DNA of 48,563 nucleotides. Source: Bryobacter sp. CoA8 C33. GTDB taxonomy: Bacteria > Acidobacteriota > Terriglobia > Bryobacterales > Bryobacteraceae. The stretch spans positions 1-48,563 of the forward strand of contig JAINDK010000006.1 in assembly GCA_019931185.1 (NCBI GenBank). The letters are read 5' to 3'. The notes beneath the pieces were generated by a model. The model saw only the letters and a program-made list of their open reading frames with translations, did no database searches and was not told the origin of the DNA. Numbering within the stretch: position 1 is the stretch's first letter; each line of letters opens with the position of its first letter. Positions 8,933-17,908 of this stretch are shown piece by piece. Position numbers and translations under genes: made by a program.

Positions 8933-9742
8933 TTACTCACCGCTTTCAAGACAAGCAAGAAAGTGTTCCTATGTGGCCTTTACGCTGTCGCCGTTGAAAG
9001 CGGAATGGATCTGGTTTTGCCAGACGAGTTGACCGTTGTGGAGGATGTCGACGGTGGCCATTGCCAGGAGTCTTCCGTGTTTGGCCGCAATGAGAGGATG
9101 GGCCGGCCCATGGCGGGGCCGGGAGGTTCCGGGGGCAGGTAGCGCTGGCCCTCAAAGATGCCATGGAAGCCGCCCGGGTGCGAGAGCAGCCGCATGGCCC
9201 GGTCTTCGCCGGCGGTGCGAGGCGAAAACAATGTGCAGGGGGCCGAGGTGAGCAATGGCGCAATCGATCGGGTGAATGAGGCTCTCGTCAATCAACAGAC
9301 GGGACATCCGGGCGAAGCAAGGCTGCTGTGAGTGGGGCGCCGGCCGAAGTCCATCGTTGTTCATTGTCGTGAAGTGGTAAGCGAAGGGCTGGCCGGATCT
9401 TGCCTGCCAGGGTTGCCAGCGCCAATTTTCATGCAACAAGGCGGGCAGGGCTCCGGCAAGGCGAAGCAACTCGCGGGTAGTGCCAAGATCGGGGGGGAGC
9501 GAGTTTTGAACGACCGCGGAAATGCCGCGGGGGAGGGCGAGGGCCAGCAAATCGAGATGGGTGTCGGGGCGGGTTGCGATGTTGACAAAATCGGAAAACT
9601 CGTGATTGAGCATCAGCGCGGCAGTGGCATAGGTGGTTTGCCGGGCGGGATCGGAGTCGCAGGCCGCCCGGATCTCGACGCCTGCCAAGGGGCCCCAATC
9701 GGCGAGCTAAATCTGGCCCAAGAAACCACAACCAATCCGAAC
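8933..9742 (-). pseudogene. Gfo/Idh/MocA-type oxidoreductase remnant, multiply broken
   Basis: One minus-strand frame preserves both ends of a Gfo/Idh/MocA NAD(P)-dependent oxidoreductase. The N-terminal Rossmann segment reads RIGCGFLGQI, then a TAG at 9707-9709, then LADWGPLAGVEIRAACDSD and further recognisable text to about 9215. A short stretch to about 9140 is readable only in another frame (AMRLLSHPGGFHGIFEGQ), leaving a TGA at 9152-9154 in the main frame. The main frame then resumes with LLAMATVDILHNGQLVWQNQ, hits a second TAG at 8969-8971 (KAT*EHFLACLESGE, where Trp would be expected) and ends at TAA 8933-8935. Two amber stops plus a pair of frame changes make it a decayed gene. The original start, near 9742, is no longer identifiable. 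It lies just upstream of the DUF1592/DUF1552 pair on the same strand. Confidence 0.8.
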
Positions 9743-9791
9743 CCAACGCCGCGGCCGCCACTGTCCAGCGGAATCGGATAGGCTTTTAGAA

Positions 9792-10679
9792 ATGATTTGG
9801 GTTCCACTGCTCGTTGTTCTGGCGCAGAGTCCGGAGGCAACTTCCCTGCTGGGGCGGCCGCTGGTGTCCGCCTCGGTGACGAATCCGGTTCTGCTTGAAA
9901 ACTACGAAAAGGCGAAGAAGGCCTACGAGGCCGAACCGGAGCGGGCCGACAACCTGATTTGGCTGGGACGCCGGCTCGGCTATCTGGGGCGATTTCAGGA
10001 AGCCATCACCGTGTTTTCGCGTGGGATCGAATTGGAGCCGGCTAACCCGCGCTTTTACCGCCATCGCGGCCATCGGTATCTCACGACGCGCCAGATCGAC
10101 AAAGCCATCGCTGATTTTCGCCGCGCCGCGGATCTCACCCGTGGCCAAGCCGATGAAATTGAGCCCGACGGACAGCCGAACCGGCTGAATAAACCGCTTT
10201 CGACGCTCCAGTTCAACATCTGGTATCACCTTGGGCTCGCCTATTACCTCAAGGGAGACTTCGGCGCCGCGCGAAAGGCTTATCTTGAGTGCATGAAGCG
10301 TTCCCGCGCCAACGACGACTCGCTGGTGGCTAGCTCGGACTGGCTGTATATGACGTTGCGGCGGATGGGCCGTAACGCCGAGGCGGCGCGGCTACTGGAG
10401 CCGATTCACGAAAAGATGGACATCATCGAAAATGCTTCTTACTGGAACCGTCTGTTGATGTACAAAGGCTTGCGAACGCCGGAATCGGTGCTGGCCGCCG
10501 AGGGCGCCGACGATCTGACGATCGCGACTCAAGGCTACGGCGTCGGAAACTGGTATTTGTATAACGGCCAGCAGGAGAAGGCAGGGGCCATCTTTGAAAA
10601 GGTGGTGGGCGGCAAACAGTGGGCCGCCTTTGGGTATCTGGCGGCGGAGGCTGAACTGGGGAGGAAGAAACCGCAATGA
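9792..10679 (+). CDS. Exported tetratricopeptide-repeat protein
   Basis: This 295-residue protein starts with MIWVPLLVVLAQS, a short Sec-type signal. TPR-like helices follow: NLIWLGRRLGYLGRFQEAIT with FSRGIELEPANPRFYRHRGH, then DKAIADFRRAADLT, then WYHLGLAYYLKGDFGAARKA, and a final NWYLYNGQQEKAGAIFEKVV. TPR domains mediate protein-protein contacts; no enzymatic motif is visible. The stop overlaps the ATG of the deacetylase gene by 4 bases (10676-10679), so it heads an operon of three overlapping genes and may scaffold the two hydrolases in the cell envelope. It is divergent from the decayed oxidoreductase gene. Confidence 0.75.
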   Translation: MIWVPLLVVLAQSPEATSLLGRPLVSASVTNPVLLENYEKAKKAYEAEPERADNLIWLGRRLGYLGRFQEAITVFSRGIELEPANPRFYRHRGHRYLTTRQIDKAIADFRRAADLTRGQADEIEPDGQPNRLNKPLSTLQFNIWYHLGLAYYLKGDFGAARKAYLECMKRSRANDDSLVASSDWLYMTLRRMGRNAEAARLLEPIHEKMDIIENASYWNRLLMYKGLRTPESVLAAEGADDLTIATQGYGVGNWYLYNGQQEKAGAIFEKVVGGKQWAAFGYLAAEAELGRKKPQ

Positions 10680-11500
10680 AGGGACGCAGAGCATTTCTCG
10701 CGGCTGGGGCCGGCTTGTTGGCCGCCGAGGCGCGCAAGCGCTTGATCCTCATCGGGGATGACATTGGCGCGGTGGCTGCCATCGGCGATGGGACGATAGA
10801 GGCTTACCGCAATGGCATCATGCGTTCGGCGAATCTCATTATTCCTGGGCCCTGGTTGCCGCAAGCGATCCGGCTGCTACAGGCGAACCCGGGTCTTGAC
10901 ACGGGCGTGCACCTGACGCTGACCAGCGAATGGGATCGTGTGAAGTGGCGGCCGCTGACGCCGATGTCAAGCCTGGTTGACGCGAATGGATTTCTGCCAC
11001 CCCGCACGCGGGACGTGGCGGCGCCCGGAGTCAGTCTCAAGGAGGTCGAAGCGGAACTGCGGGCGCAAATCGAGATGGCGCGCCGGCTGCTGCCGCGGGT
11101 CAGTTGGTTGTCGAGCCACATGGGCGCGGCTGTGGCCAGCGATTCCTTGCGGGAGCTGACGCTGCGGCTCAGCCGCGAGTACCGCATGCCGATGCAAGGG
11201 GACATTGCTGGGCTCAAGCGGCTGAAAGTACCCTATTCCTCGAGTTCGACGCGCGAGGAGAAGGTGACGGCGATGCTGGGGATGCTCGAAGCGCTGACTC
11301 CTGGTATACATGCCATGGTCGATCATCCGGCCACCGATACGGCCGAGATGCGTCAGGTGGGTCACGAGGGCAACCGCAATGTGGCCGAGCAACGGGCGGG
11401 CATTCTGCATGCCTGGTGCCACCCGAAGGTGAAGGAGGCTGTAGGGAGGTTGGGTATTGAACTAGCGAGTGTGGGTGCATGCGTCAATCGGCCTGCCTAG
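10676..11500 (+). CDS. YdjC/ChbG-family carbohydrate deacetylase, probably Tat-exported
   Basis: This 274-residue protein begins MKGRRAFLAAGAGLLAAEA, a short twin-arginine-like signal. The YdjC/ChbG/HpnK deacetylase fold then shows in RLILIGDDIGAVAAIGDG (the tandem aspartates usually bind metal), DTGVHLTLTSEW (metal-binding His) and SWLSSHMGAAVASD (second conserved His). Family members remove N-acetyl groups from chito-oligosaccharides or related amino-sugar lipids; the substrate here is unknown. The usual NADDFG motif is IGDDIG, a mild deviation that keeps both aspartates. The start overlaps the TPR gene by 4 bases and the end overlaps the esterase gene by 22 bases, suggesting coupled translation and a joint role in deacetylating or de-esterifying polysaccharide fragments. 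Confidence 0.8.
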   Translation: MKGRRAFLAAGAGLLAAEARKRLILIGDDIGAVAAIGDGTIEAYRNGIMRSANLIIPGPWLPQAIRLLQANPGLDTGVHLTLTSEWDRVKWRPLTPMSSLVDANGFLPPRTRDVAAPGVSLKEVEAELRAQIEMARRLLPRVSWLSSHMGAAVASDSLRELTLRLSREYRMPMQGDIAGLKRLKVPYSSSSTREEKVTAMLGMLEALTPGIHAMVDHPATDTAEMRQVGHEGNRNVAEQRAGILHAWCHPKVKEAVGRLGIELASVGACVNRPA

Positions 11501-13425
11501 CGTTGTTGTGCGCACCGCTGCTTGGCGCCGTGGATTGGCGGGCCGAATTCGAAGCCTGGCTTACGGCTGAGGCTACTCGACTTTGGGACGCGCGGGAGCA
11601 TCGCCTGTTTGCTCTCGACTCCCGTCCAGCCCTCGAGCGTTATCAACAGGAGGTGCGAGAAAAGGCGCTGCGTCTCATCGGTGGATTGCCGCCTGTGAAA
11701 ACGGCGCTCAACGCCCGCGTCACCGGCATTTTTTCGCGGCCGGGCTACCGTGTGGAAAAAGTGATTTTTGAAAGTCTTCCCGGTTATCGTGTCACGGCGA
11801 ATCTGTATCTGCCGGGCGGCGTGCAGGGCCGCGTACCCGCTGTGCTTGGCGTAGCCGGCCACTCGCTGAACGGTAAAGCCTCGGCCACTTATCAACATGC
11901 GTTTGTGGGAATGGCGCGCCGCGGCATGGCCGTGTTGGCCTGGGATCCGCCGGGGCAGGGGGAGCGGCTCGAGTACTTTGATGCGGCTAGCGGAAGGTCA
12001 CGAGTTGGCGCGGGCGTGAACGAGCATCAGATGGCCGGGGTTCCTGGATTGTTGTCTGGACAGACTCTGGCCCGTTTTTTCATCTGGGATGGGATCCGTG
12101 CGGTCGACTATCTGATGACGCGGCCGGAGATCGACCCCGAACGGCTGGCTGTGGCCGGAAATTCCGGCGGCGGTACGCAGGCGGCATACCTGGCCGTCTT
12201 TGAGCCGCGTCTGAAGGCGGTGGTCTCCAGTTGTTATATGACGCGCTGGCGGGAGTTGTGGTCTGGACCCGGGCCCCAGGATGCCGAGCAGGTCTGGCCG
12301 GGTTTTCTCAGTGAGGGTTTGGACTTCGCGGATTTTGCCTTTGCCGCCGCGCCGCGGCCGTTCCTGATCACCAGCGCCATCCAGGATTATTTCCCGATTG
12401 CCGGGGCACGTGCCACCTTTCGTCAACTGCGCCGCGTGTTTGACCTCATGGGAGCCGAAGACAAAGCCGGATTCTTTGAATACGACGATACGCACGGCTG
12501 GTCGAAGCCACGGCGCGAAGCTGCCTACCGCTGGTTGACAAAATGGTTTTTCGGCCGAGAGGACCAGAGCCTGGAGGCGCCTTTTGAGCCGGAGGAGGAG
12601 GCCTTGTTGTGGGCCAGTGCCGAGGGCTTGGCGGGAGGACGGACGACACGCGAATTGTTTCAAGAGGCTGCCAGCGATCGAAAGACGACGTCCTGGACAG
12701 CGGAGCGCTTTCGCGTGGCGACGGGCTGGCGCAATCCAGCCGAAGGCAGCCTGAACGGCGATGCGTTCGAAGTCGAACCCGGATTGCGTATCCCGGCTAG
12801 CCTCCATCCACAAACGGGAGGCCGGGGCTGGGTGATTGTGGCTGGTGTGGCTGAGGACAGCGCTGAGTTGAAGGAGATTCTTGCCAACGGGCTTTCTGTA
12901 TTGCGAATCGACCCCCGGGGCTCGGGCCCGGCTTATGGACGAGCGGGAATCGGAGGTTACCGTCTCCCGTATCAGTTGAATGCTCGGGAGTGGCTGCTCG
13001 GCCGCAGTCTTGTGGTCGATCAGGCAAGGGATTTGGTCAGCGCCTTTCGCTGGATCAAGAAAGGGCGGCCCGATGACTCCGTTTTGCTTTACGCCAAAGG
13101 AAGCTTGGGAGTTGCCGCGCTGATAGCTGCCGTGGCGGAACCACGCATCGGTAAGGTTTTGGTCGATTCGACCCTGGGGCGATGGGGGGCGTTGCTCGAA
13201 CTGCCGGTGCACGAGGGATGGGATAGCGTCGTGATACCGGGAGTTCTAGCTTATTTCGATTTACCGGATATAGCCAAAGAGATTGGCCGGGAGCGGCTAT
13301 TGCAGTTGAACCCAATGTCGCCATCCGGTAGCATCGACCGGAAATTGGCGGCACAGCCGGGCTATGCGCCACGCGGGGAGGGCTGGTCGATCCGGCGCGC
13401 AACAGGGAGTTTCTTTCTCCCTTAA
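11479..13425 (+). CDS. Large alpha/beta-hydrolase, acetyl-xylan-esterase-like
   Basis: This 648-residue protein has a likely signal peptide (MRQSACLALLCAPLLGAVDW). The N-terminal half is an alpha/beta-hydrolase related to acetyl xylan esterases and dienelactone hydrolases: ANLYLPGG, GVAGHSLNGKA, WDPPGQGERLEYFD, the nucleophile elbow GNSGGG (Ser229), and DDTHGW carrying the probable catalytic His. About 250 further residues follow that partly echo a second hydrolase-like fold (GRGWVIVAGVAEDSAELK, VLRIDPRGSGPA, SVLLYAKGSLGVAALIAAV) but without an obvious complete triad, so it may be a degenerate second domain. The gene overlaps the deacetylase gene by 22 bases. Together they suggest removal of acetyl or other ester groups from plant or microbial polysaccharides outside the cytoplasm. 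Confidence 0.75.
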   Translation: MRQSACLALLCAPLLGAVDWRAEFEAWLTAEATRLWDAREHRLFALDSRPALERYQQEVREKALRLIGGLPPVKTALNARVTGIFSRPGYRVEKVIFESLPGYRVTANLYLPGGVQGRVPAVLGVAGHSLNGKASATYQHAFVGMARRGMAVLAWDPPGQGERLEYFDAASGRSRVGAGVNEHQMAGVPGLLSGQTLARFFIWDGIRAVDYLMTRPEIDPERLAVAGNSGGGTQAAYLAVFEPRLKAVVSSCYMTRWRELWSGPGPQDAEQVWPGFLSEGLDFADFAFAAAPRPFLITSAIQDYFPIAGARATFRQLRRVFDLMGAEDKAGFFEYDDTHGWSKPRREAAYRWLTKWFFGREDQSLEAPFEPEEEALLWASAEGLAGGRTTRELFQEAASDRKTTSWTAERFRVATGWRNPAEGSLNGDAFEVEPGLRIPASLHPQTGGRGWVIVAGVAEDSAELKEILANGLSVLRIDPRGSGPAYGRAGIGGYRLPYQLNAREWLLGRSLVVDQARDLVSAFRWIKKGRPDDSVLLYAKGSLGVAALIAAVAEPRIGKVLVDSTLGRWGALLELPVHEGWDSVVIPGVLAYFDLPDIAKEIGRERLLQLNPMSPSGSIDRKLAAQPGYAPRGEGWSIRRATGSFFLP

Positions 13426-13473
13426 CAATTCCTTCAGAATCATCAGTCTCCAATCCGATGAGTTTGAATAGTG

Positions 13474-15294
13474 ATGGACAGCAGTTCCATAAACGGTTTG
13501 AGTCCATCGCCGCTTACCCTTGATGCGCATGGAAACGTGGTGGATCTGGAGCCACTGATGGCGATTGGCCTGAGTGGTTTCTGGGCGCTCCGGCGGGGAC
13601 TTTTCGGGCCAACACCGGTTTCGTTGCGGCTTTGGGCGGAGGGGAGCCTGCAAATAGGTGGGGCGAGGCGGGAATTGGAGGCGGCCTTTGGCCGCCTGAG
13701 TAATGGGCTCGAGAAGCTACTGGGCGTCAACGGAGAGAGCGTTCGCTTAGCTCGGGGGAGTGTGCACGCTGGTTTGGGAGGTGAGGCCGGGTCGAGTTCG
13801 CTGGTTACGGCGGCGCAATTGTGCACGGCGGCACTGCGCTACAACGAAGAGAATCAGGAGCGCTCGGCTCATATGCGAGACTGGCTCGGCGAACTGGAGA
13901 AGATGTCTCGCCAGATTCACCTGATGGTGACCGAGATTGAAGAGCACATGCGGCCGGCTGAGGTAGTGCAGGTTTTGTTGCGAATCGAATGCGCGCGGCT
14001 GGAGGACTCCGCCCGCGCTCCGCTCGAAGCCTTGAGCGCTGAGATATCACGTGCCTGCGGGAAGATGGCGCGGACAATGGAAGCTGAGTTTGAACTGGTG
14101 GGGCAGACGCGCGCCACCGTGGAGCACATGGTTGACTATGTCCGCAAGCTCGAACATCGGCAGGCTGAGGGCATGCGCCGCCGCGACGAGTTAGCTGCTG
14201 AAATGCAGCAATTGCACGAAAGGGCTTTGGCGCAACTGGATCGGGATCAGGTGTTGAACCGTATTTCCTCTGAACTCGATCGGGCGGTTGGCGGATTGAT
14301 CGAGGCGATGCAATATCAGGACATTGTGGGCCAGCGTTGGCAGCATGTCGAGGATGGCTTCCGTGGTGTGGCTGCTGGGGGCTGGGCCGATCGGGATACG
14401 CTGTGGAGCGCCCAAGTACAACAGGCCCAGCTTGCCGAGGCAAATGCGGAAATGGCAGAGGCACTCTGCCGCATTGAAGATAGTTTGACTGTTGTGGCCG
14501 AGGCCGAGCAGACCCTAGTAGAAGAAATCGACGCTGTCATTGCCGATGCAGGCCGGCAAAAGTTGAATGTAAGGTTGCATGCCGTGCTCTTTGAGGTGTG
14601 GGATATGGCTCGAACGAATCAGGAGGAAATGCTGGCCATCGATCACCTCATCACCCCACTGCTCGATGTTGCCGGCAAAATGGGTTGCCAGATTGGCGAT
14701 GTTTCGCACGAGATGCGCATTATCGCCTTGAATTCGCAAGTTCAAGCGGCTCGCTTCGGCGCCGGAACCGGCCTTGAGGTACTGGCCGAAGGACTACGCC
14801 AGATTGCCGACCGGATGGGGGACAGTGGTGCGGTACTCGACCGGGATTCGCGGGAAATCGAAGCCATCGCGCAGAGCCTGCGGGCTGGCTTCGTTGAACT
14901 CGGCGAACGAATGACACAAGTTCGGCTTGAATGTGACCGGGATTTCCCGGCCATAATTACCCGCCTGACTGAGGAGGAACAACGAGTCAAGAAGCTTTTG
15001 GGTGAGGCCCGCAGGAGTTTGGAGTGTATGGCTTCTGTTCGCATGGAAATGGGGCAAAGCTTGGGCGAGGCGGCTGAGCCGCTGGAGAGGCTTGGGGTTC
15101 TGGCTCAGCAAACTCAGAAGTTCGTCGAAAAGAATGTTGCGCCATCGAGAACCTGGCGTGACCGTCAAGTGCTGGCGGCCGAGTCCGCCCGCTACACGAT
15201 GGAAGCGGAAAATGCCGTCCTGCGCAACATCGCGGGCGAGGCGGCGAAGCCGGAGCCAGCCAAAGTGGCTCCCGGCGAGTTGGATTTGTTTTAA
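13474..15294 (+). CDS. MCP-like coiled-coil signalling protein with degenerate tip
   Basis: This 606-residue, mostly helical protein has no membrane segment or signal peptide. It contains the QYQDIVGQRWQHVEDGF motif seen in chemotaxis coiled-coil proteins, and near residue 420 the segment IIALNSQVQAARFGAGTGLE, which matches the hairpin tip of methyl-accepting proteins (normally [20 protein letters not shown]). The glutamates of the tip are replaced by Gln and other residues. It is the first gene of the chemotaxis operon, 25 bases before cheY. It may be a divergent soluble receptor or an adaptor that contacts CheA/CheW differently. A GTG at 13471 is an alternative start three bases upstream; neither has a clear ribosome-binding site. 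Confidence 0.65.
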   Translation: MDSSSINGLSPSPLTLDAHGNVVDLEPLMAIGLSGFWALRRGLFGPTPVSLRLWAEGSLQIGGARRELEAAFGRLSNGLEKLLGVNGESVRLARGSVHAGLGGEAGSSSLVTAAQLCTAALRYNEENQERSAHMRDWLGELEKMSRQIHLMVTEIEEHMRPAEVVQVLLRIECARLEDSARAPLEALSAEISRACGKMARTMEAEFELVGQTRATVEHMVDYVRKLEHRQAEGMRRRDELAAEMQQLHERALAQLDRDQVLNRISSELDRAVGGLIEAMQYQDIVGQRWQHVEDGFRGVAAGGWADRDTLWSAQVQQAQLAEANAEMAEALCRIEDSLTVVAEAEQTLVEEIDAVIADAGRQKLNVRLHAVLFEVWDMARTNQEEMLAIDHLITPLLDVAGKMGCQIGDVSHEMRIIALNSQVQAARFGAGTGLEVLAEGLRQIADRMGDSGAVLDRDSREIEAIAQSLRAGFVELGERMTQVRLECDRDFPAIITRLTEEEQRVKKLLGEARRSLECMASVRMEMGQSLGEAAEPLERLGVLAQQTQKFVEKNVAPSRTWRDRQVLAAESARYTMEAENAVLRNIAGEAAKPEPAKVAPGELDLF

Positions 15295-15319
15295 GAACGA
15301 AACCGGAAGCGAGGAACTG

Positions 15320-15688
15320 ATGGCCAAGAGAATCATCACCGTGGATGACGCTGCGACGATGCGCCGTCTCATCGCTTACACGTTGCGTGGGGCTGGCCAT
15401 GAAGTTCTCGAAGCCGAAGACGGTGAGGATGCCTTGCGGCTACTGGGAGGCCAAGGAATCGATTTGGTCATCACCGATATCAACATGCCGAAGATGGACG
15501 GCATTGAATTGGTTCGGCGGTTGCGGTCGCTGCCGCGATTTCAGGCGACACCGATTCTGCTTTTGACAACCGAATCGGACCCGGAAAAGAAACGGCAGGG
15601 CAAGGAGGCGGGGGCCACGGGCTGGATCACGAAACCGTTTCAGCCCGACCAACTGGTTGCAGCCGTGGCGAAAGTGACGGGGGCATAG
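15320..15688 (+). CDS. cheY: CheY-type single-domain response regulator
   Basis: This 122-residue protein is a complete receiver domain. The acidic pair is Asp9-Asp10 (TVDD), the phosphoryl-accepting aspartate is Asp53 (ITDINMPKMDG), the conserved Thr is in LLTTES (83/84) and the Lys is Lys105 (TKPF). It has no output domain, so it works as a CheY-like messenger phosphorylated by the CheA encoded immediately downstream (15-base gap). The ATG at 15320 is preceded by GGAAGCGAGGAA, a good ribosome-binding region. Because no flagellar genes are visible, its target could be flagella, pili or another process. Confidence 0.88.
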   Translation: MAKRIITVDDAATMRRLIAYTLRGAGHEVLEAEDGEDALRLLGGQGIDLVITDINMPKMDGIELVRRLRSLPRFQATPILLLTTESDPEKKRQGKEAGATGWITKPFQPDQLVAAVAKVTGA

Positions 15689-15703
15689 AGGGGCAATCCG
15701 GCG

Positions 15704-17908
15704 ATGAGCAAGGACATCCAACGCCAACTGATTGAGGATCTCGTTATCGAAAGCCTGGAAGGCTTAGACGCCTTTGATGCCGAAATGCTCGCCCTTGAAC
15801 AGAAAGAGGGCGATGCGAAAGAGCATTTGCATTTGGCCTTCCGGTTGATGCACACGATCAAGGGCTCGAGCGGTTGCCTGGGGCTGGAATCCATCGAACA
15901 GATAGCCCACGCTGGGGAAAATCTGCTGAGCCTCATGCGCGATGACGAGATCAGCGTAAATCAGCGAGTTGTTACTGGCCTTCTGCGTTGTTCTGACACG
16001 TTGCGCGATATGATGAACGCCCTCGAGAGGGGGCAAACTCCAACTTCAGCCTCCTATGGTCAATTGCTGCAACTGCTTGACGGGCTGCAGAGGGCAGGGA
16101 AGCCAGAGGCGGAATCTGGTTGGGGGTTGTTTGCCGACGAACAGGAAAGTCAAGACCGTTCCGCGCCGGCAGAGCAAAGCTCCGCTGTAGAAATCGCGCC
16201 AGTCGGGGAAGCGGACAACCAACGTCCGGCTACTGGCACGAGTTCCCCGCGCGTCAGTGAATCGGCTATCCGCGTCGAGGTGGCTCAGATCGATCGGTTG
16301 ATGAACCTGGTTGGCGAACTCGTTCTGGCCCGTAATCAGATTCTTCAGTTGGCGGCAGAGCGGCAGGATCCGCTGCTGTCGGCTCCTGTCCAACGGATTA
16401 ATCTGATCACGACTGATTTGCAGGCCGGCGTGATGAAGACACGTATGCAGACGGTGCAAACCATCTGGAGCAAATTGCCCCGTCTGGTTCGTGATCTAGC
16501 CAGTGAGCAGGGCAAGAAAGTGGCGCTCGTTTTGGAGGGCCAGGAAACCGAACTCGACCGGACGGTCATTGAGGCGATTAAGGACCCTTTGACGCATCTT
16601 GTCCGCAATGCGATTGATCATGGGCTGGAGGATGTGGCCGCGCGGCAACGCGCGGGCAAGTCGGATACGGGAACTTTACGGCTCAGAGCCTTTCATGAAG
16701 GGGGCCAAGTTGTTCTAGAAATCGCCGATGACGGCCGTGGTATTGATCCGGCGCGGATCTCCCGCAAGGCCATCGAGCGGGGGCTGATCGGTGCGGAGCA
16801 AGCGGCTCGTATGTCTAGCCGGGAGCTAGTGAATCTGATCTTTCTGCCCGGTTTTTCGACGGCCGAGCGTGTGACTAACGTTTCCGGTCGCGGTGTTGGC
16901 ATGGATGTTGTGCGCACGAACGTGGAGAAGATAGGCGGCACCGTGGAGGTTGCCGCCCACCCGGGCGAGGGCACGACGTTGCAGATTCGAATTCCTCTCA
17001 CATTGGCGATCGTGCCAGCACTACTGGTTTCCTGCCAAGAGGCCCGCTTCGCGATTCCGCAGGCAAGCCTACTCGAATTGGTGCGGCTCGATAGCACAAA
17101 CGTCAGCCGGCGGATTGAGTATGTTGACCAGGCTCCGGTGCTGGGGCTTCGCGGCAAGCTTCTCGCCTTGCTCGATTTGGGCGTTCAACTTGGGCTACGC
17201 GAGTCGGCACGCTTTGAGAACTGTTTTGTGGTGGTGGTTGAGGCGGCGGGAAACAAGTTTGGTCTGGTGGTGGATGCCGTGCTTGATACGGAGGAAATTG
17301 TAGTCAAGCCGCTGCACAAGACGCTAAAGAGCTTAGGCGTATACGCCGGGGCCACAATTCTTGGCGATGGGGATGTGGCCTTGATTCTTGACATTATGGG
17401 ACTCTCGCGGCGAGCGGGCATGATGTCAGATCGCCGTTCCCTGGTGTCTGATTCCGGCTCTACTCTCGCGGCCGGTTCTGGCAAGGGATCGCGCCTTTCA
17501 CTGTTGATCACACGCGTTGCGAACAACCGGATTGCGTTCCCACTGGCTGAGGTGACGCGTATCGAGGAGATTCCTAGCTGCCGGGTGGAACGTAGCGCTC
17601 AGGGCGAGGTGTTGCAGTATCGGGGAAGTCTGATGCCGCTGATTCGCATCGCCGACTGTCTTGGTTACCCGGCTGCGAATGAAGCGCCGGCATTCTTGCG
17701 AGTCGTGGTGTGCCAGCTACGGGCGATCACGGTGGGCTTGGTCATCGACGAAATCGAGGACATTTTCGAAGACAATTTTACCCTCGATCGATTTGGAAAA
17801 GTTCAGTTTCTGGTCGGCTCCCTGGTCGCGGGCGGCCAAGTAGCCGATCTTCTCGATCTTGGACAGATTGCGGAACTTGCCGGGTTGATCGGAACTCAAA
17901 AATCATGA
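15704..17908 (+). CDS. cheA: CheA histidine kinase with two CheW-like domains
   Basis: This 734-residue cytoplasmic kinase has an N-terminal Hpt domain with phospho-acceptor His50 (LMHTIKGSSG). A ~70-residue linker follows with no recognisable P2 (CheY-binding) domain. Then come the dimerisation helices (about 190-260, LMNLVGELVLARNQILQL), the ATPase domain with N box LVRNAIDHGLED (around 299-310), DDGRGIDPARI and SGRGVGMDVVRTNVE, and a CheW-like regulatory domain (about 433-570). A second CheW-like segment (about 597-730, LITRVANNRIAFPLAEVTRI) is unusual for CheA, which commonly has one. It phosphorylates CheY and CheB in response to the receptors encoded alongside. The stop overlaps the ATG of cheW by 4 bases. 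Confidence 0.9.
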   Translation: MSKDIQRQLIEDLVIESLEGLDAFDAEMLALEQKEGDAKEHLHLAFRLMHTIKGSSGCLGLESIEQIAHAGENLLSLMRDDEISVNQRVVTGLLRCSDTLRDMMNALERGQTPTSASYGQLLQLLDGLQRAGKPEAESGWGLFADEQESQDRSAPAEQSSAVEIAPVGEADNQRPATGTSSPRVSESAIRVEVAQIDRLMNLVGELVLARNQILQLAAERQDPLLSAPVQRINLITTDLQAGVMKTRMQTVQTIWSKLPRLVRDLASEQGKKVALVLEGQETELDRTVIEAIKDPLTHLVRNAIDHGLEDVAARQRAGKSDTGTLRLRAFHEGGQVVLEIADDGRGIDPARISRKAIERGLIGAEQAARMSSRELVNLIFLPGFSTAERVTNVSGRGVGMDVVRTNVEKIGGTVEVAAHPGEGTTLQIRIPLTLAIVPALLVSCQEARFAIPQASLLELVRLDSTNVSRRIEYVDQAPVLGLRGKLLALLDLGVQLGLRESARFENCFVVVVEAAGNKFGLVVDAVLDTEEIVVKPLHKTLKSLGVYAGATILGDGDVALILDIMGLSRRAGMMSDRRSLVSDSGSTLAAGSGKGSRLSLLITRVANNRIAFPLAEVTRIEEIPSCRVERSAQGEVLQYRGSLMPLIRIADCLGYPAANEAPAFLRVVVCQLRAITVGLVIDEIEDIFEDNFTLDRFGKVQFLVGSLVAGGQVADLLDLGQIAELAGLIGTQKS

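Noticed and set aside
8933-9742. Amber-codon recoding in the Gfo/Idh gene
   Set aside because: Besides two TAG codons there is a TGA and a segment readable only in another frame, so reassignment or suppression of TAG would not give a full protein.
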